Below, piece by piece: positions 16,626 through 27,419 of a DNA stretch of 64,000 nucleotides. This DNA is from Sneathiella chungangensis (GTDB lineage: Bacteria > Pseudomonadota > Alphaproteobacteria > Sneathiellales > Sneathiellaceae). The notes beneath the pieces are model-generated. The model did not search any database. It saw only the letters and a program-made list of their open reading frames with translations, and had not been told where the DNA came from. Numbering within the stretch: position 1 is the stretch's first letter; every line of letters starts with the position of its first letter. The translations under genes and the position numbers were made by a program. Location of the stretch: positions 186,001-250,000 of the forward strand of contig NZ_WTVA01000002.1 in the NCBI RefSeq assembly GCF_009882935.1, in the 5' to 3' direction.

Positions 16626-16913
16626 ATGCCAAAAAATATTGTCTCAATTATTATAAAGCTGGTGCTCGCGTCTTTCGCTGTCGGCTGGGCTTTGACATTA
16701 TTTGACATTACGCCGATTGATCTGCTGAAAGATCTGACCGGCACGATCGGGCAGATATACTCGATGGCGCTGGAGACAGTGGGCTGGGCGGCGGATTATA
16801 TCCTGCTCGGGGCGGTCGTCGTGGTGCCGATTTGGGCGATCGTTGCCGGGTTAAACTATCTGCAACGGAAAAGCCGCCGGAATATGTCATCCTCGTCCAA
16901 GCGCCAGGACTAG
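16626..16913 (+). CDS. Small integral membrane protein (DUF6460-like)
   Basis: A 95-residue protein with two hydrophobic segments (about residues 5-25 and 58-80) separated by IDLLKDLTGTIGQIYSMAL, and a basic/serine-rich C-terminal tail. The pattern resembles the DUF6460 family of alphaproteobacterial membrane proteins of unknown role. It is divergent from flbT across 212 bases and convergent with the DksA-like gene, ending 12 bases before it. No catalytic residues are apparent. Confidence 0.72.
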   Translation: MPKNIVSIIIKLVLASFAVGWALTLFDITPIDLLKDLTGTIGQIYSMALETVGWAADYILLGAVVVVPIWAIVAGLNYLQRKSRRNMSSSSKRQD

Positions 16914-16925
16914 GTTGATTTTAAT

Positions 16926-17255
16926 TTAGCTGCTGGCGCAGTCAATGCAGAGCGGCGCGCTGGGGTCAAGCGCAAGGCGCTTTTCGGAAATCTCCTCACC
17001 ACAATTCACGCAATATCCGTAATCGCCGCTGTCGACGCGGTCGAGCGCGGCGTCGATGCGGGTCAGCTCGTTTTTGCGTCGGCGTTCCGTTTCCTGGGCC
17101 ATGGCCTGGCCCTGCAGCGCATCCATCCGCGACAGGCGACCGACGCGGGCCTGGTCGAGTTCGACCGGCCGGGCGTCATCGGTGCTCGATGTCATGACGT
17201 CGAGTATTTCGGCGCGCCGCGCAAGCAGTATTTTCCGGGGATCTTTCTCTACCAT
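16926..17255 (-). CDS. DksA/TraR-family zinc-finger protein
   Basis: A 109-residue protein of the DksA/TraR family, which binds the secondary channel of RNA polymerase. The four-cysteine zinc finger is complete (YGYCVNCGEEI and PLCIDCASS). The coiled-coil tip carries QARVGRLSRMDALQGQAMA rather than the DxxDxA of true DksA, and the protein is shorter, as in the TraR/YbiI-like group. So it probably modulates transcription but is not the main stringent-response DksA. It is followed by the convergent membrane gene. Confidence 0.85.
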   Translation of the reverse strand: MVEKDPRKILLARRAEILDVMTSSTDDARPVELDQARVGRLSRMDALQGQAMAQETERRRKNELTRIDAALDRVDSGDYGYCVNCGEEISEKRLALDPSAPLCIDCASS

Positions 17256-17286
17256 GGGTGCAGGCTACGTTAATTTTTCTGGAGAA

Positions 17287-17325
17287 GCAAAGAAAAGGCC
17301 GGCCTTGCGGTGGCCGGCCCTTCTA
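17287..17325 (-). terminator. Terminator of the korAB operon
   Basis: GGCCGGCC (17297-17304) and GGCCGGCC (17312-17319) form a strong self-complementary stem with a 7-base loop, extended by flanking pairs. On the minus strand it is followed by TTTTCTTTGC. It lies 20-40 bases past the korB stop, as expected for an intrinsic terminator. Confidence 0.85.
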
Positions 17326-17342
17326 TCCTTATAACCGGGCTA

Positions 17343-18359
17343 CTAGGCCTGCCAGGTATGCCCCTGACGGAGAAGGGCGTCGAGCGATGGCGTGCCAGAG
17401 GCTTTCGCCGCGTCGAGCTTCGCCTCGATCCCCGCTTCATAGGTCGGGGCGGGGTCGCAATAGATCACGCCGAAGGCCATGGGCAGGTCATGACCATCCA
17501 TGGCGGCGATCAATGTCGCGAGCGAGCGGTTGGTTTCATCATGGACGAGGATGTCCTCCTCCGTTACGCCGTTTTCGCCGATGGTGACCGCTTCAAGCGT
17601 TAGCGTCCTGGCATTCAGGCGGATTCCCTTGTTTTTCTCCGCCCCGAAAATCAGCGGCTTGCCATGTTCGACATGGAGCTGCTTTTCCGCCGCGACGTCG
17701 CGGGCGAGAACATTGTCAAAGACCGCGTCATTATAGACGATGCAGTTCTGCAGGATTTCGACAAGCGACGTGCCTTTATGGGCATGGGCCCGTTTCAGGA
17801 CCTCGGGAAGCGTTTTCTGCGTATCATAGGCCCGGGCGGCAAAGCGCGCGCCGGCCCCCAGGGTAAAGACAAGTGGCTTCAGGGGCGTATCGACCGATCC
17901 GTCCGGAGAGGAGGGCGTGCGTAATCCCACTTCCGATGTCGGTGAATACTGGCCTTTCGTCAGACCATAGATTTCGTTATTGCAGAGCAGGATCTGAAGA
18001 TCGACATTGCGCCGCAAGACATGCAGCATGTGATTGCCGCCAATGCTGAATCCGTCGCCGTCGCCCGTCACCATCCAGACATCAAGTTCCGGATTGGCTA
18101 TCTTGATACCGGTCGCGAATGCCGGCGCCCGCCCATGGATCGTATGGAAGCCATAGGTCGACATATAATAAGGGAAGCGGGAAGAACATCCGATGCCCGA
18201 AACGAAAACATAATTTTCCTTCGGCGTGTCGAGATCGGGCAATGTCCGTTGGACTGCCTTCAAAATGGCATAGTCACCGCAGCCCGGGCACCAGCGCACT
18301 TCCTGATCAGACGCAAAGTCGGTCGGTTTCATTTTCTCTTTTGTAACGGCAATATTCAT
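17343..18359 (-). CDS. korB: 2-oxoacid:ferredoxin oxidoreductase, beta subunit
   Basis: A 338-residue thiamine-diphosphate subunit of the enzyme that interconverts 2-oxoglutarate (or a related 2-oxoacid) plus CoA with acyl-CoA, CO2 and reduced ferredoxin. CPGCGDYAIL at residues 24-33 and the TPP motif GDGDGFSIGGNHMLHVLRRN, with NNEIYGLTKGQYSPTS after it, are typical of KorB. The ATG at 18359 follows the alpha-subunit TGA by one base, showing tight coupling. I see no extra ferredoxin domain. 2-Oxoglutarate as substrate is the best guess from the KorB-like form but pyruvate or branched 2-oxoacids are possible. Confidence 0.9.
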   Translation of the reverse strand: MNIAVTKEKMKPTDFASDQEVRWCPGCGDYAILKAVQRTLPDLDTPKENYVFVSGIGCSSRFPYYMSTYGFHTIHGRAPAFATGIKIANPELDVWMVTGDGDGFSIGGNHMLHVLRRNVDLQILLCNNEIYGLTKGQYSPTSEVGLRTPSSPDGSVDTPLKPLVFTLGAGARFAARAYDTQKTLPEVLKRAHAHKGTSLVEILQNCIVYNDAVFDNVLARDVAAEKQLHVEHGKPLIFGAEKNKGIRLNARTLTLEAVTIGENGVTEEDILVHDETNRSLATLIAAMDGHDLPMAFGVIYCDPAPTYEAGIEAKLDAAKASGTPSLDALLRQGHTWQA

Positions 18360-18360
18360 G

Positions 18361-20232
<1,872 letters not shown>

Positions 20233-20530
20233 CTTTCCTACTCGCGTTATGCAAATGGGGTGGGAAATGCTCTAACACCGCCGAATGCCTTTAGTTTAGC
20301 CATATTTCGTAACAGCAATCAACGGCCTATATCATCATTTGCTGTATCAACAACAATTTGTGAGGCGATACGGTCCCGTTGCCGGAGTTTTTCGCCCATA
20401 CTCGGGCCGGCAGCCATCTTATCCCCGTTAGATATAGTTTTTTTTAGGTAAAACGCAATATAATTTTCTACAAAATATTGTGAAATAAATTAATCACATA
20501 AAAATAATGTGAAAATAGGCGGAGGGGATT
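20233..20530 (-). other. AT-rich promoter region of korAB
   Basis: The 298 bases between the TetR gene and korA hold no gene. The stretch nearest the TetR stop is very AT-rich and contains the TGTGA repeats described separately. I cannot point to firm -35/-10 boxes. Confidence 0.5.
20479..20512 (-). promoter_or_regulatory. TGTGA repeats upstream of korAB
   Basis: TGTGA (20479-20483) and TCACA (20494-20498) form an inverted repeat with a 10-base spacer, and a third TGTGA lies at 20508-20512. The array sits between the TetR gene and korA in an AT-rich stretch. It may be a regulator operator. The spacing (10) is not that of a CRP site (6), so the binder is unknown. Confidence 0.3.
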
Positions 20531-21124
20531 TCAGGAAAGGCCGTCTTTCATAATGCGCACGAAAAAGGCGCCGATCTGTGCGGGCGTCTGGCCACCGGGG
20601 CGGTACCAGCTGCTCGACCAGTTAAGCGAACCGAGCAGGCTCAAGCGGAGCAGGCCCTTGTCAACATCCTCGGCAAGCGGAAGATCCTCTATCAGGTCCA
20701 TGAACAGCTTGTCGTAGCTGTCGCGAATTTCGATGAGGCGGCTTCGCAATGTCGGTGCAGTTCGGGAAATGTCCGCGCAGAGCAGAATTGAAAAATTGTT
20801 GCCGCCGAAAAGGGTATTCATATGGGCGACCGCCGCCCGGGTCAGTCGTTCCCATGGATCGTCAACCCCTTCAATTGCCTCGATCACCGCTGTACTGATA
20901 AGCCTTTTGCCTTCTTCATAAGTGGCGACGATCAGGTCGTCTTTGGAGGAAAAGTGGTAATACATGGAGCCGGCAAGCATCCCCGCTTCCCGCGCGATGT
21001 CCCGCATGGAGGTGGCGTCATATCCGCGCTGGTTAAATAAATGCGCCGCCGCCGCCATCAGTTCCTGGCGGCGGTTGTCACTCCGGTGCAGACTTTCTTC
21101 TCGTGAGGTAGCGTTTTCTGTCAC
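20531..21124 (-). CDS. TetR-family regulator upstream of korAB
   Basis: A 197-residue TetR-type repressor with a standard N-terminal DNA-binding domain (RRQELMAAAAHLFNQRGYDATSMRDIAREAG, HTH then SMYYHFSSKDDLI) and a helical ligand domain. The start is GTG at 21124. It runs in the same direction as korAB and precedes them, so korAB or itself are possible targets. The C-terminal WSSSWYRPGGQTPAQIG segment resembles regulators of acyl-CoA metabolism such as KstR2-like proteins, but the effector is unknown. Confidence 0.87.
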   Translation of the reverse strand: MTENATSREESLHRSDNRRQELMAAAAHLFNQRGYDATSMRDIAREAGMLAGSMYYHFSSKDDLIVATYEEGKRLISTAVIEAIEGVDDPWERLTRAAVAHMNTLFGGNNFSILLCADISRTAPTLRSRLIEIRDSYDKLFMDLIEDLPLAEDVDKGLLRLSLLGSLNWSSSWYRPGGQTPAQIGAFFVRIMKDGLS

Positions 21125-21189
21125 AGCCTGGCCCTAACGAACAGTTGTTATAGCCCCTGTTATGCCTGCTCGCGCAAGGAGCGGCAACT

Positions 21190-21945
21190 CTAATTTTCGA
21201 GGAGTTCTCGAAGGCGGCTGATGGCTTCTTCCGTCTCGTCGCTGGCAGCGCGAAGAATGTTGAGCGCCTGATCGGACAAATTGAGATCCGTCGAGAGAGC
21301 GGCAATTGTTACTGCCTGTAGGATTGGCGCATACAGCTTGTCGACAAGCGCGGCAGGGGCGAGGCCATTTTCATCGCGGCCGACGTCTTCAAGATGCACG
21401 TTTTTCATGATAGCGGTCGTTCTTTTTCCTGTGAGACCTTCGGCTTCCACAACGACGACGCCATTCGAGATATACAAATCATTGATAATGAATTTCGTCG
21501 GAGAGCCAGCCTTATCATCAGGAAAGGAACCCTGCTTTTCCGCCGCCACGGCTTCTCCGATCTGGGCGCGAAGCGCACGGAGATTGTCGCCGGATTGGTT
21601 TATCTCATAGGTAATCTCCGGGGCCTCGATTTCCATTCTCTTGATTACCATGACGCCTTCACCGACGGTTTGAGGGTCGATCTGGATTTCTATGCGGGGT
21701 GCAAGAAGAGCGGTTTTTGCAGAAAAGCCGGCCGGGTTTGCCACCGAAAGATCGAGGAGGGAGGCGTCTCCGCTCGACGGTGAAAAATCCGCATCGCGGA
21801 GGGTTACGGCGGTTTGTGTGATGGCGCTTCCATATTTCTCGACGCTCGTCGTGATAACCGATCCGATCGAGAGATAGACGGTGACGATGGCGATGCAGAA
21901 AAGGGCGGCGATCCCGACCATCGCAATCGTTAAAATACGTTTCAT
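21190..21945 (-). CDS. AsmA-like single-span envelope protein
   Basis: A 251-residue protein with an N-terminal transmembrane anchor (about residues 4-28, IAMVGIAALFCIAIVTVY) and a periplasmic beta-rich domain. Segments LDLSVANPAGFSAKTALLAP and EIEAPEITYEI resemble the AsmA/DUF748 type of bridge-like lipid-transport proteins, but this one is far shorter than AsmA and ends in a helical EETEEAISRLRELLEN. The start at 21945 begins directly at the anchor; an earlier in-frame codon would add an implausible N-terminus. Role unknown; outer-membrane lipid homeostasis is a guess. Confidence 0.72.
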   Translation of the reverse strand: MKRILTIAMVGIAALFCIAIVTVYLSIGSVITTSVEKYGSAITQTAVTLRDADFSPSSGDASLLDLSVANPAGFSAKTALLAPRIEIQIDPQTVGEGVMVIKRMEIEAPEITYEINQSGDNLRALRAQIGEAVAAEKQGSFPDDKAGSPTKFIINDLYISNGVVVVEAEGLTGKRTTAIMKNVHLEDVGRDENGLAPAALVDKLYAPILQAVTIAALSTDLNLSDQALNILRAASDETEEAISRLRELLEN

Positions 21946-22040
21946 ATGAACAGCCTGCTTGCCATGAAAGAAATACGTCGCCGCAGAATACGATGCGGAC
22001 CCCACGGTCGCAAGCGAAGAGCGACGCGTCACCCCCTTAA

Positions 22041-22073
22041 TAAAAACGCCCGCCGGAGATCCGGCGGGCGTTT
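22041..22073 (-). terminator. Terminator of TRAP transporter operon
   Basis: ACGCCCGCCGG (22046-22056) pairs perfectly with CCGGCGGGCGT (22061-22071), loop AGAT. Read on the minus strand it is followed by a run of T (22045-22042). It lies about 22 bases past the permease stop codon. On the plus strand the T-run is weaker. Confidence 0.9.
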
Positions 22074-22094
22074 CTTCGGAATATCCTTCGGGCG

Positions 22095-24092
22095 TTAAAG
22101 CACCATCGCCGCTTTTGCCCGTCTATCGATGAAAAAGGCGAGAAGCGCCGCGGATCCGGCGGTGACGAGCGCAAATAGCGCAAGTTCCAGATCGCTGAAA
22201 GGGATCAACTCGCTTCCGCCCGGCGTTGCAAGAGCAAGGCCGCCGATAAGGATCAATCCCCTGATCGGCCAGCCGAGCACCGGATGGCGATGGAGGTTTC
22301 CGACCCAGACAAGATATCCTTGCAGCGAACTGGCGACGAGAATAACCCCGCCGACGGCGCAAACGAACAGGAGCGCCGTCCGGCTCAATTCACCGTGAAA
22401 GATAAAGGCGGGATCCAGCACAAAGAAGAAGGGAACGAAATAGATGATCGATCCCAGCCGCATCGCTTCAAGACCGGTCCGCATCGGGTTGGCGCCCGCA
22501 ATCGACGCCGCCGCAAAAGCGCCAAGCGCCACCGGTGGCGTGATGAAGGAGACCATCCCCCAGTAAAGGATGAACAGATGCACCGACATCGGATCAAGCC
22601 CGCCCTGCACCAGCGCGGGCGCAAGGACAATGGCGAGAAAGATGTAGGCGGCGGTCACGGTCATACCAATGCCCATGATGAAGCTGGTTATCGCGCCCAT
22701 CAACAGCAGGACGAGAATGTCGCCGCCGGCCATGAAGATCAGATCATTGACCAGGGTTCCAGCCATGCCGGTGATGGAAAGGGCGCCGACGATCAGTCCG
22801 ACACCGACGAGAATTGCCGCGATTTCCGCGAGCAGCTTGCCGGAGGCCAGAATAAACTCCCAGAATTCCTTCATTCCCCACCGATCCGGTGAAAAAATCT
22901 GGTTGATGAGAATCAGCAGGCCCGTTGCGTAAAACGGCGCCAGGACTTCCTGCTTGAGATAGACCAGCATCACGATCAGCAGGACGAAAACTGCAATGAA
23001 GTGCCAGCCCTTGCGGAAGGTTTCGCCAAGCTTCGGAAGCTGGTCCCTCGGCAGGCCGGGCATATTGTGCCGCGCCGCGTAGGCGTCGATCTGAATAAAC
23101 AGGGCGAGATAATAAAGGACTGACGGGACAATCGCGGCAATCGCGATCGTGATATAGGGGATGTTCAGGAACACCGCCATAATGAAAGCCGTCGAGCCCA
23201 TGATCGGAGGCATGAGAACGCCGCCGGTCGACGCACAGGCCTCGACGCCTGCAGCATAGGATGCGCGAAATCCGGTCTTCCGCATGGCCGGAATGGTCAT
23301 GACGCCGGTCGTGATCACGTTGGAGATCACGCTGCCGCTCATTGAGCCCATCAGGCCCGATGAGAAAATAGCCACTTTGGCCGGACCGCCACGCACATGC
23401 CCCAAGGCGGCGAAGGCGAGATCGATAAAGAATTTACCGCCGCCCGTCTGAGTCAGTGCAACCCCGAAAATCAGGAATCCGATCACGAGATTGGCGAGCG
23501 CCTGCATCGGAATGCCAAGCATACTCTCCGCACTGAACACATGGTATGCGGTGGTATCCGCGAGATTACTTCCAAGTCCGGATATTGGTCCAGGCATAAT
23601 ATCCGCATAGAGCGGATAGAGCGAAATGATGACGACAATGGTGAAAAGAGCGGTGCCGCCCGCGCGTCTGGTGCCCTCAAGGACAAGCAGCCACAGGATA
23701 AATCCGAGAATGACGACATCCGTCGGCGCGCCCATTTCCCAGCCGTAATCGACAATTGCCGCGGCTTTCATGAAGAAGAAAACCAGCAACCCGAATGTGA
23801 CGACGGCAAACAGAATATCGTACCACGGCACCCTGTCCATGGCCGATTTGCTCGTCGCCGGGAAAATCAGAAAAACAATGGGAACCAGCAATCCGAACAA
23901 GGCATATTGATATTCATTATCAAGCCAGGTATGTCCGACAAAGAAGCCGGCATTGAACAGCTGGTTCATTGCAAGGAGTATGACGACGATCGTGACCGCA
24001 ATAACGATCACGCGCCAAAGAGGGGAAAGGTTACGGTGGCGAGCCAGTTCAGGCTGCACCACCGCTCCATTCTCTTGTTTTTGGATTTCCAT
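22095..24092 (-). CDS. TRAP transporter, fused 4TM/12TM permease (TAXI type)
   Basis: A 665-residue membrane protein fusing the small (DctQ-like) and large (DctM-like) permease subunits, the form that pairs with TAXI-family binding proteins. It has many hydrophobic segments; the large subunit shows GGGKFFIDLAFAALGHVRGG and SGVISNVITTGVMTIP-like stretches, conserved in the family. It drives sodium- or proton-coupled uptake of a small organic acid-like solute. It follows the binding-protein gene by 21 bases in one operon and is closed by a strong terminator. Substrate cannot be predicted from the permease. Confidence 0.92.
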   Translation of the reverse strand: MEIQKQENGAVVQPELARHRNLSPLWRVIVIAVTIVVILLAMNQLFNAGFFVGHTWLDNEYQYALFGLLVPIVFLIFPATSKSAMDRVPWYDILFAVVTFGLLVFFFMKAAAIVDYGWEMGAPTDVVILGFILWLLVLEGTRRAGGTALFTIVVIISLYPLYADIMPGPISGLGSNLADTTAYHVFSAESMLGIPMQALANLVIGFLIFGVALTQTGGGKFFIDLAFAALGHVRGGPAKVAIFSSGLMGSMSGSVISNVITTGVMTIPAMRKTGFRASYAAGVEACASTGGVLMPPIMGSTAFIMAVFLNIPYITIAIAAIVPSVLYYLALFIQIDAYAARHNMPGLPRDQLPKLGETFRKGWHFIAVFVLLIVMLVYLKQEVLAPFYATGLLILINQIFSPDRWGMKEFWEFILASGKLLAEIAAILVGVGLIVGALSITGMAGTLVNDLIFMAGGDILVLLLMGAITSFIMGIGMTVTAAYIFLAIVLAPALVQGGLDPMSVHLFILYWGMVSFITPPVALGAFAAASIAGANPMRTGLEAMRLGSIIYFVPFFFVLDPAFIFHGELSRTALLFVCAVGGVILVASSLQGYLVWVGNLHRHPVLGWPIRGLILIGGLALATPGGSELIPFSDLELALFALVTAGSAALLAFFIDRRAKAAMVL

Positions 24093-24113
24093 TTAAGGTT
24101 CTACAGATAAGGA

Positions 24114-25268
24114 TTATTTGAAAATCGGGTTCATGCCGGCGGCCTGCAATGCCTCAGCCCGGACTTTCATCCATTCTGCCGCAAATGCATCGCCTTCAAG
24201 ACCCTTGTCCTTCATCGTCGCCCAAGCGTTGGCGAGAACGTCCTGACGTTCCATCATTTTATTGTTATGGGCATCCATTTCATCGGTCCAGACGCCAATT
24301 TCCTTCCAGTATTTGACGGCAGCCGGGTGATAGGGAACCGCCCATTTGAAGGTCTGGTTTTCAAGTGCCCAACCGGTCATTTCCGGCAAGGCTTCCTTGT
24401 AGCTTTCATATTCCGAGTGAACGGCCTTGATCATGGAATAGACCAATTCCGGGTCCTGGTCCGCGCGGGTGATCAGGATCGGGTAAGGATAGGCCGCACC
24501 ATCATGCGGGGTTTCCTTGGAGATATTACCCGTTCCCAGAACGGCCACATGCGGTACGAAATACGGTGCGACAGCCTGGACACGGTCCCAGCCTTCCTTG
24601 TCGGCGGCAGGGGTCGGCGGCCAGTAAATACCACGTGGCGACGCTTCCAGCTGTTTCGTCGGTCCGGAGACGGTTGACGCGAAGGCCGCGTCGATCTGAC
24701 CGGAAATCATCCCCTTCCACATGGCGCCGTATCCACCGAATTCAACAACTTCGACGTCGTCAAATGTCAGTCCGCCAAAGGCGAGAATGGCTTCGGTGCC
24801 GATGGTCAAAGCCGGTGAACTGCGAACCACGCCGACACGCTTACCTTTCAGATCAGCAATGGTCTTGACGCCTGCATCCGCAGCCACACCAACGGAAAGG
24901 TTGGCATCGGACGTTGCGGACGCCAGCAGCTGCACTTTCTGCGGGCCCCAGTCCGGCGTTGCAAATTCGAATACGCCTTCGGATGCATAGAACGTTCCGG
25001 CACCATTTGCGACGAACTGAACTTTATCGGTCCTCAGCGGACCCATGCGCGAAATGTCGTTCTTACCGGGAATCACGCGCAAATCGACGCCAAATTTGTC
25101 TTTCAAGGCTTTGCCGATTGCGACGGACTGGTTATAGCCGGTTGTGCCGGTGTTGTAGGCACTCCACGCAAGTGTGTCTGGAAGCTTGACATCCGCAGCA
25201 GACGCGGCGGACGAGAAAGCAAACACCGCTGCCGCTGCAGCCGCGCAAAGTTTTAAACTTATTCGCAT
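24114..25268 (-). CDS. TAXI-family TRAP transporter solute-binding protein
   Basis: A 384-residue periplasmic binding protein with a cleavable signal peptide (MRISLKLCAAAAAAVFAF...ASA-AD). The mature part shows the TAXI pattern: LAWSAYNTGTTGYNQSVAIG, GVRVI-like strand, LKGKRVGVVRSSPALTIG and FATPDWGPQKVQLLAS. At 384 residues it is longer than many TAXI proteins. The ATG at 25268 has AGGGAGG upstream, and it is preferred over in-frame codons further out. It is transcribed divergently from the IclR gene across 126 bases. Ligand unknown; the downstream catabolic genes suggest a carboxylated or acyl compound. Confidence 0.9.
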   Translation of the reverse strand: MRISLKLCAAAAAAVFAFSSAASAADVKLPDTLAWSAYNTGTTGYNQSVAIGKALKDKFGVDLRVIPGKNDISRMGPLRTDKVQFVANGAGTFYASEGVFEFATPDWGPQKVQLLASATSDANLSVGVAADAGVKTIADLKGKRVGVVRSSPALTIGTEAILAFGGLTFDDVEVVEFGGYGAMWKGMISGQIDAAFASTVSGPTKQLEASPRGIYWPPTPAADKEGWDRVQAVAPYFVPHVAVLGTGNISKETPHDGAAYPYPILITRADQDPELVYSMIKAVHSEYESYKEALPEMTGWALENQTFKWAVPYHPAAVKYWKEIGVWTDEMDAHNNKMMERQDVLANAWATMKDKGLEGDAFAAEWMKVRAEALQAAGMNPIFK

Positions 25269-25324
25269 TATTTCCTCCCTGGAAAACTTAGCATGGTTAT
25301 TTTTTTGTTTTCTAATAGGCGGGT

Positions 25325-25352
25325 ATTCTGCATAGTGGAACAGAATTCTGCA
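25325..25352. promoter_or_regulatory. Candidate IclR operator in the divergent promoter region
   Basis: In the 126 bases between the binding-protein gene and the IclR gene lies the perfect palindrome CAGAATTCTG (25341-25350). A second ATTCTGCA half-site is at 25325-25332, exactly 20 bases (two helix turns) from the one at 25345-25352. That layout suits a dimeric regulator bound on one face of DNA. No test is possible here. Confidence 0.4.
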
Positions 25353-25394
25353 AGTTTTTTTCGTATATAGCTCTATTTTTACCAATGTTAGAAA

Positions 25395-26201
25395 ATGCTA
25401 GAAGAAAAAACATTTATTGAGGGTATTTCCACGCCGGATAATGACCGGCATTTCGTGACGTCACTGGCGCGCGGCCTGCAAATTCTTCAGGCTTTCCGGC
25501 CAGGGGAGGGGCCGGTCGGCAATAATGAACTCGCCAAAAGAACCAAGCTCCCGCGTTCGACGGTGTCGCGCCTGACAAGCACTCTCTTGCAGCTTGGCTA
25601 TCTGACCTACCGCAAGAGCCTCGGCAAGTACGAGCCCTCACCAGCGGTGCTTTCGCTCGGTTACACCTTTCTCGCCAACAACAAGATGCGGCTGCTTGCT
25701 CGGCCCCTGATGCATGATTTCGCGCGGCAGGTCGGTCTGGGCGTGGCCCTGGCGACGCGCGTCAGACTTCATATGATGTATGTCGAGACCGCCCGCGGTG
25801 GAGACGAGAGCACCCTCCGGCTGGAGACCGGTTCCTATCTTCCGATTGCCAGCACATCGATCGGGCGCGCCTTCCTGTGCAAGCTTCCGGAAGGCGAACG
25901 TCAATTTCTTCTCGATCATGTGCGGCGGAAAAATCCCGCGGACTGGTCAGAAATCAAAAAGGGCTTCGAGGCGGCGCAAAAGGATTTCTCCGAATACGGA
26001 TACTGTTTGTCGCTCGGTGAATGGGATTCAAGTTTTTGCGCTGTGGGCACGGCCGCCCGTGATAATTCCAGCGGCGACGTTGTCGCCTTCAATTGCGGGG
26101 GCTCTTCATATCTGGTAACAGAAGCCATCTTGCGAGAAAATGTGGGTCCGCGCCTCGTTGCGCTGGCAAGGAACATCGAAGTGATGTGCGGACTGGACTG
26201 A
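25395..26201 (+). CDS. IclR-family regulator
   Basis: A 268-residue regulator with an N-terminal winged helix (SLARGLQILQAFRPGEGPVG; KLPRSTVSRLTSTLLQLGYL) and a C-terminal effector domain (GVALATRVRLHMMYVETA, PIASTSIGRAFLC, CLSLGEWDSSFCAVGTAA), as in IclR/PcaR/KdgR proteins. It is divergent from the TAXI binding protein and precedes the acyl-CoA dehydrogenase and aldolase by 41 bases, so it probably controls both directions. Its effector is likely a substrate or intermediate of those genes. The start at 25395 lacks a strong ribosome site. Confidence 0.92.
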   Translation: MLEEKTFIEGISTPDNDRHFVTSLARGLQILQAFRPGEGPVGNNELAKRTKLPRSTVSRLTSTLLQLGYLTYRKSLGKYEPSPAVLSLGYTFLANNKMRLLARPLMHDFARQVGLGVALATRVRLHMMYVETARGGDESTLRLETGSYLPIASTSIGRAFLCKLPEGERQFLLDHVRRKNPADWSEIKKGFEAAQKDFSEYGYCLSLGEWDSSFCAVGTAARDNSSGDVVAFNCGGSSYLVTEAILRENVGPRLVALARNIEVMCGLD

Positions 26202-26242
26202 AATAAAACCTGAAAAATAAGAAGAATACAGAAGGATAAAAG

Positions 26243-27397
26243 ATGGCTCTTGATATCGAGACATTTGAATTAATGAAAGATGCTGTAACGCGATTCGTTC
26301 GAGAAAAGCTGGTGCCTGCCGAAGATACGGTTGAGGAGACAAACGATGTTCCGGAGGAAATAATCCAGGAAATGCGCGAACTCGGACTGTTCGGCCTGTC
26401 GATTCCCGAAGAATATGGCGGTCTCGGCCTCAGCATGGCACAGGAATGCGAGATTATTCACGAGCTTTGCAAGGCGTCGCTCGCGTTCCGGTCCGTGATC
26501 GGGACGACGGTCGGCATTGGCAGTCAGGGCCTTGTCATGACCGGCACTGACGAGCAGAAAAAACAATATCTGCCACGGCTTGCCTCCGGTGAGATCATGT
26601 CATCCTTCTGTCTTACTGAACCGGAAGCGGGATCGGATGCGGCCTCATTGCGTACGGTCGCGGTCAAAGACGGCGAAGATTATGTTCTCAACGGCACGAA
26701 ACGATACATCACGAATGCGCTGCGCGCCGGGATGCTTACCGTTATGGCGCGAACGGATTCGTCAAAAAAGAGCGCGTCAGGGATCTCGGCGTTTCTCGTC
26801 GATCCGAGCACGCCCGGCGTCACCATCGCCAAGGCGGATGAAAAAATGGGGCAACGGGGCACGAAAACCAGCGACGTCATTTTCGAGGATGCGCGCGTTC
26901 CGGCCTCTGCGCTTCTTGGTGGTGTCGAGGGTCAGGGTTTCTACACCGCGATGAAGGTTCTCGACCGCGGGCGGTTGCATCTGAGCTCGGTTTCCACCGG
27001 CATATCGGAACGGATTCTCGCCGAAGCTCTCGGCTACGCCGCAGAGCGCAAGCAGTTCGGGACGGTGATCGGAGAGTTCCAGCTTGTTCAGGCGCTGCTT
27101 GCCGATAGTCAGGCGGAGTTGTTTGCCGGCAAGGCTATGACATTGGATGCGGCGAAGAAATATGATAACAATGAAGACATCTCTATGCTGGCCGCTTGTT
27201 GCAAGATGTTCACGACGGAAGCCGCCGGCAGGATTGCGGACCGCGCAGTCCAGATTCACGGCGGCGCGGGGTACATGGCGGAATACAAGGTTGAGCGGTT
27301 CTATCGGGACGTTCGGTTGCTCCGCCTATATGAAGGAACAACACAGATCCAGCAGTTGGTCATTGCGCGAAACATGCTGAAGTCTCATATGAACTAA
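26243..27397 (+). CDS. Acyl-CoA dehydrogenase
   Basis: A 384-residue FAD enzyme that introduces an alpha-beta double bond into an acyl-CoA. It has the usual three domains: N-terminal helices, the beta domain with CLTEPEAGSDAASLRT, and the C-terminal helical domain. The catalytic base is E364 in LYEGTTQIQQ, the position used by short/medium-chain dehydrogenases. RYITNALRAGMLTVMART and AVQIHGGAGYMAEY are typical. The ATG has GAAGGA upstream. It is 41 bases after the IclR gene and 22 bases before the aldolase. Acyl-chain preference is unknown; the context suggests a small branched or hydroxylated acid. Confidence 0.92.
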   Translation: MALDIETFELMKDAVTRFVREKLVPAEDTVEETNDVPEEIIQEMRELGLFGLSIPEEYGGLGLSMAQECEIIHELCKASLAFRSVIGTTVGIGSQGLVMTGTDEQKKQYLPRLASGEIMSSFCLTEPEAGSDAASLRTVAVKDGEDYVLNGTKRYITNALRAGMLTVMARTDSSKKSASGISAFLVDPSTPGVTIAKADEKMGQRGTKTSDVIFEDARVPASALLGGVEGQGFYTAMKVLDRGRLHLSSVSTGISERILAEALGYAAERKQFGTVIGEFQLVQALLADSQAELFAGKAMTLDAAKKYDNNEDISMLAACCKMFTTEAAGRIADRAVQIHGGAGYMAEYKVERFYRDVRLLRLYEGTTQIQQLVIARNMLKSHMN

Positions 27398-27419
27398 CGA
27401 ACAAAAAAGGAAAATCGAT

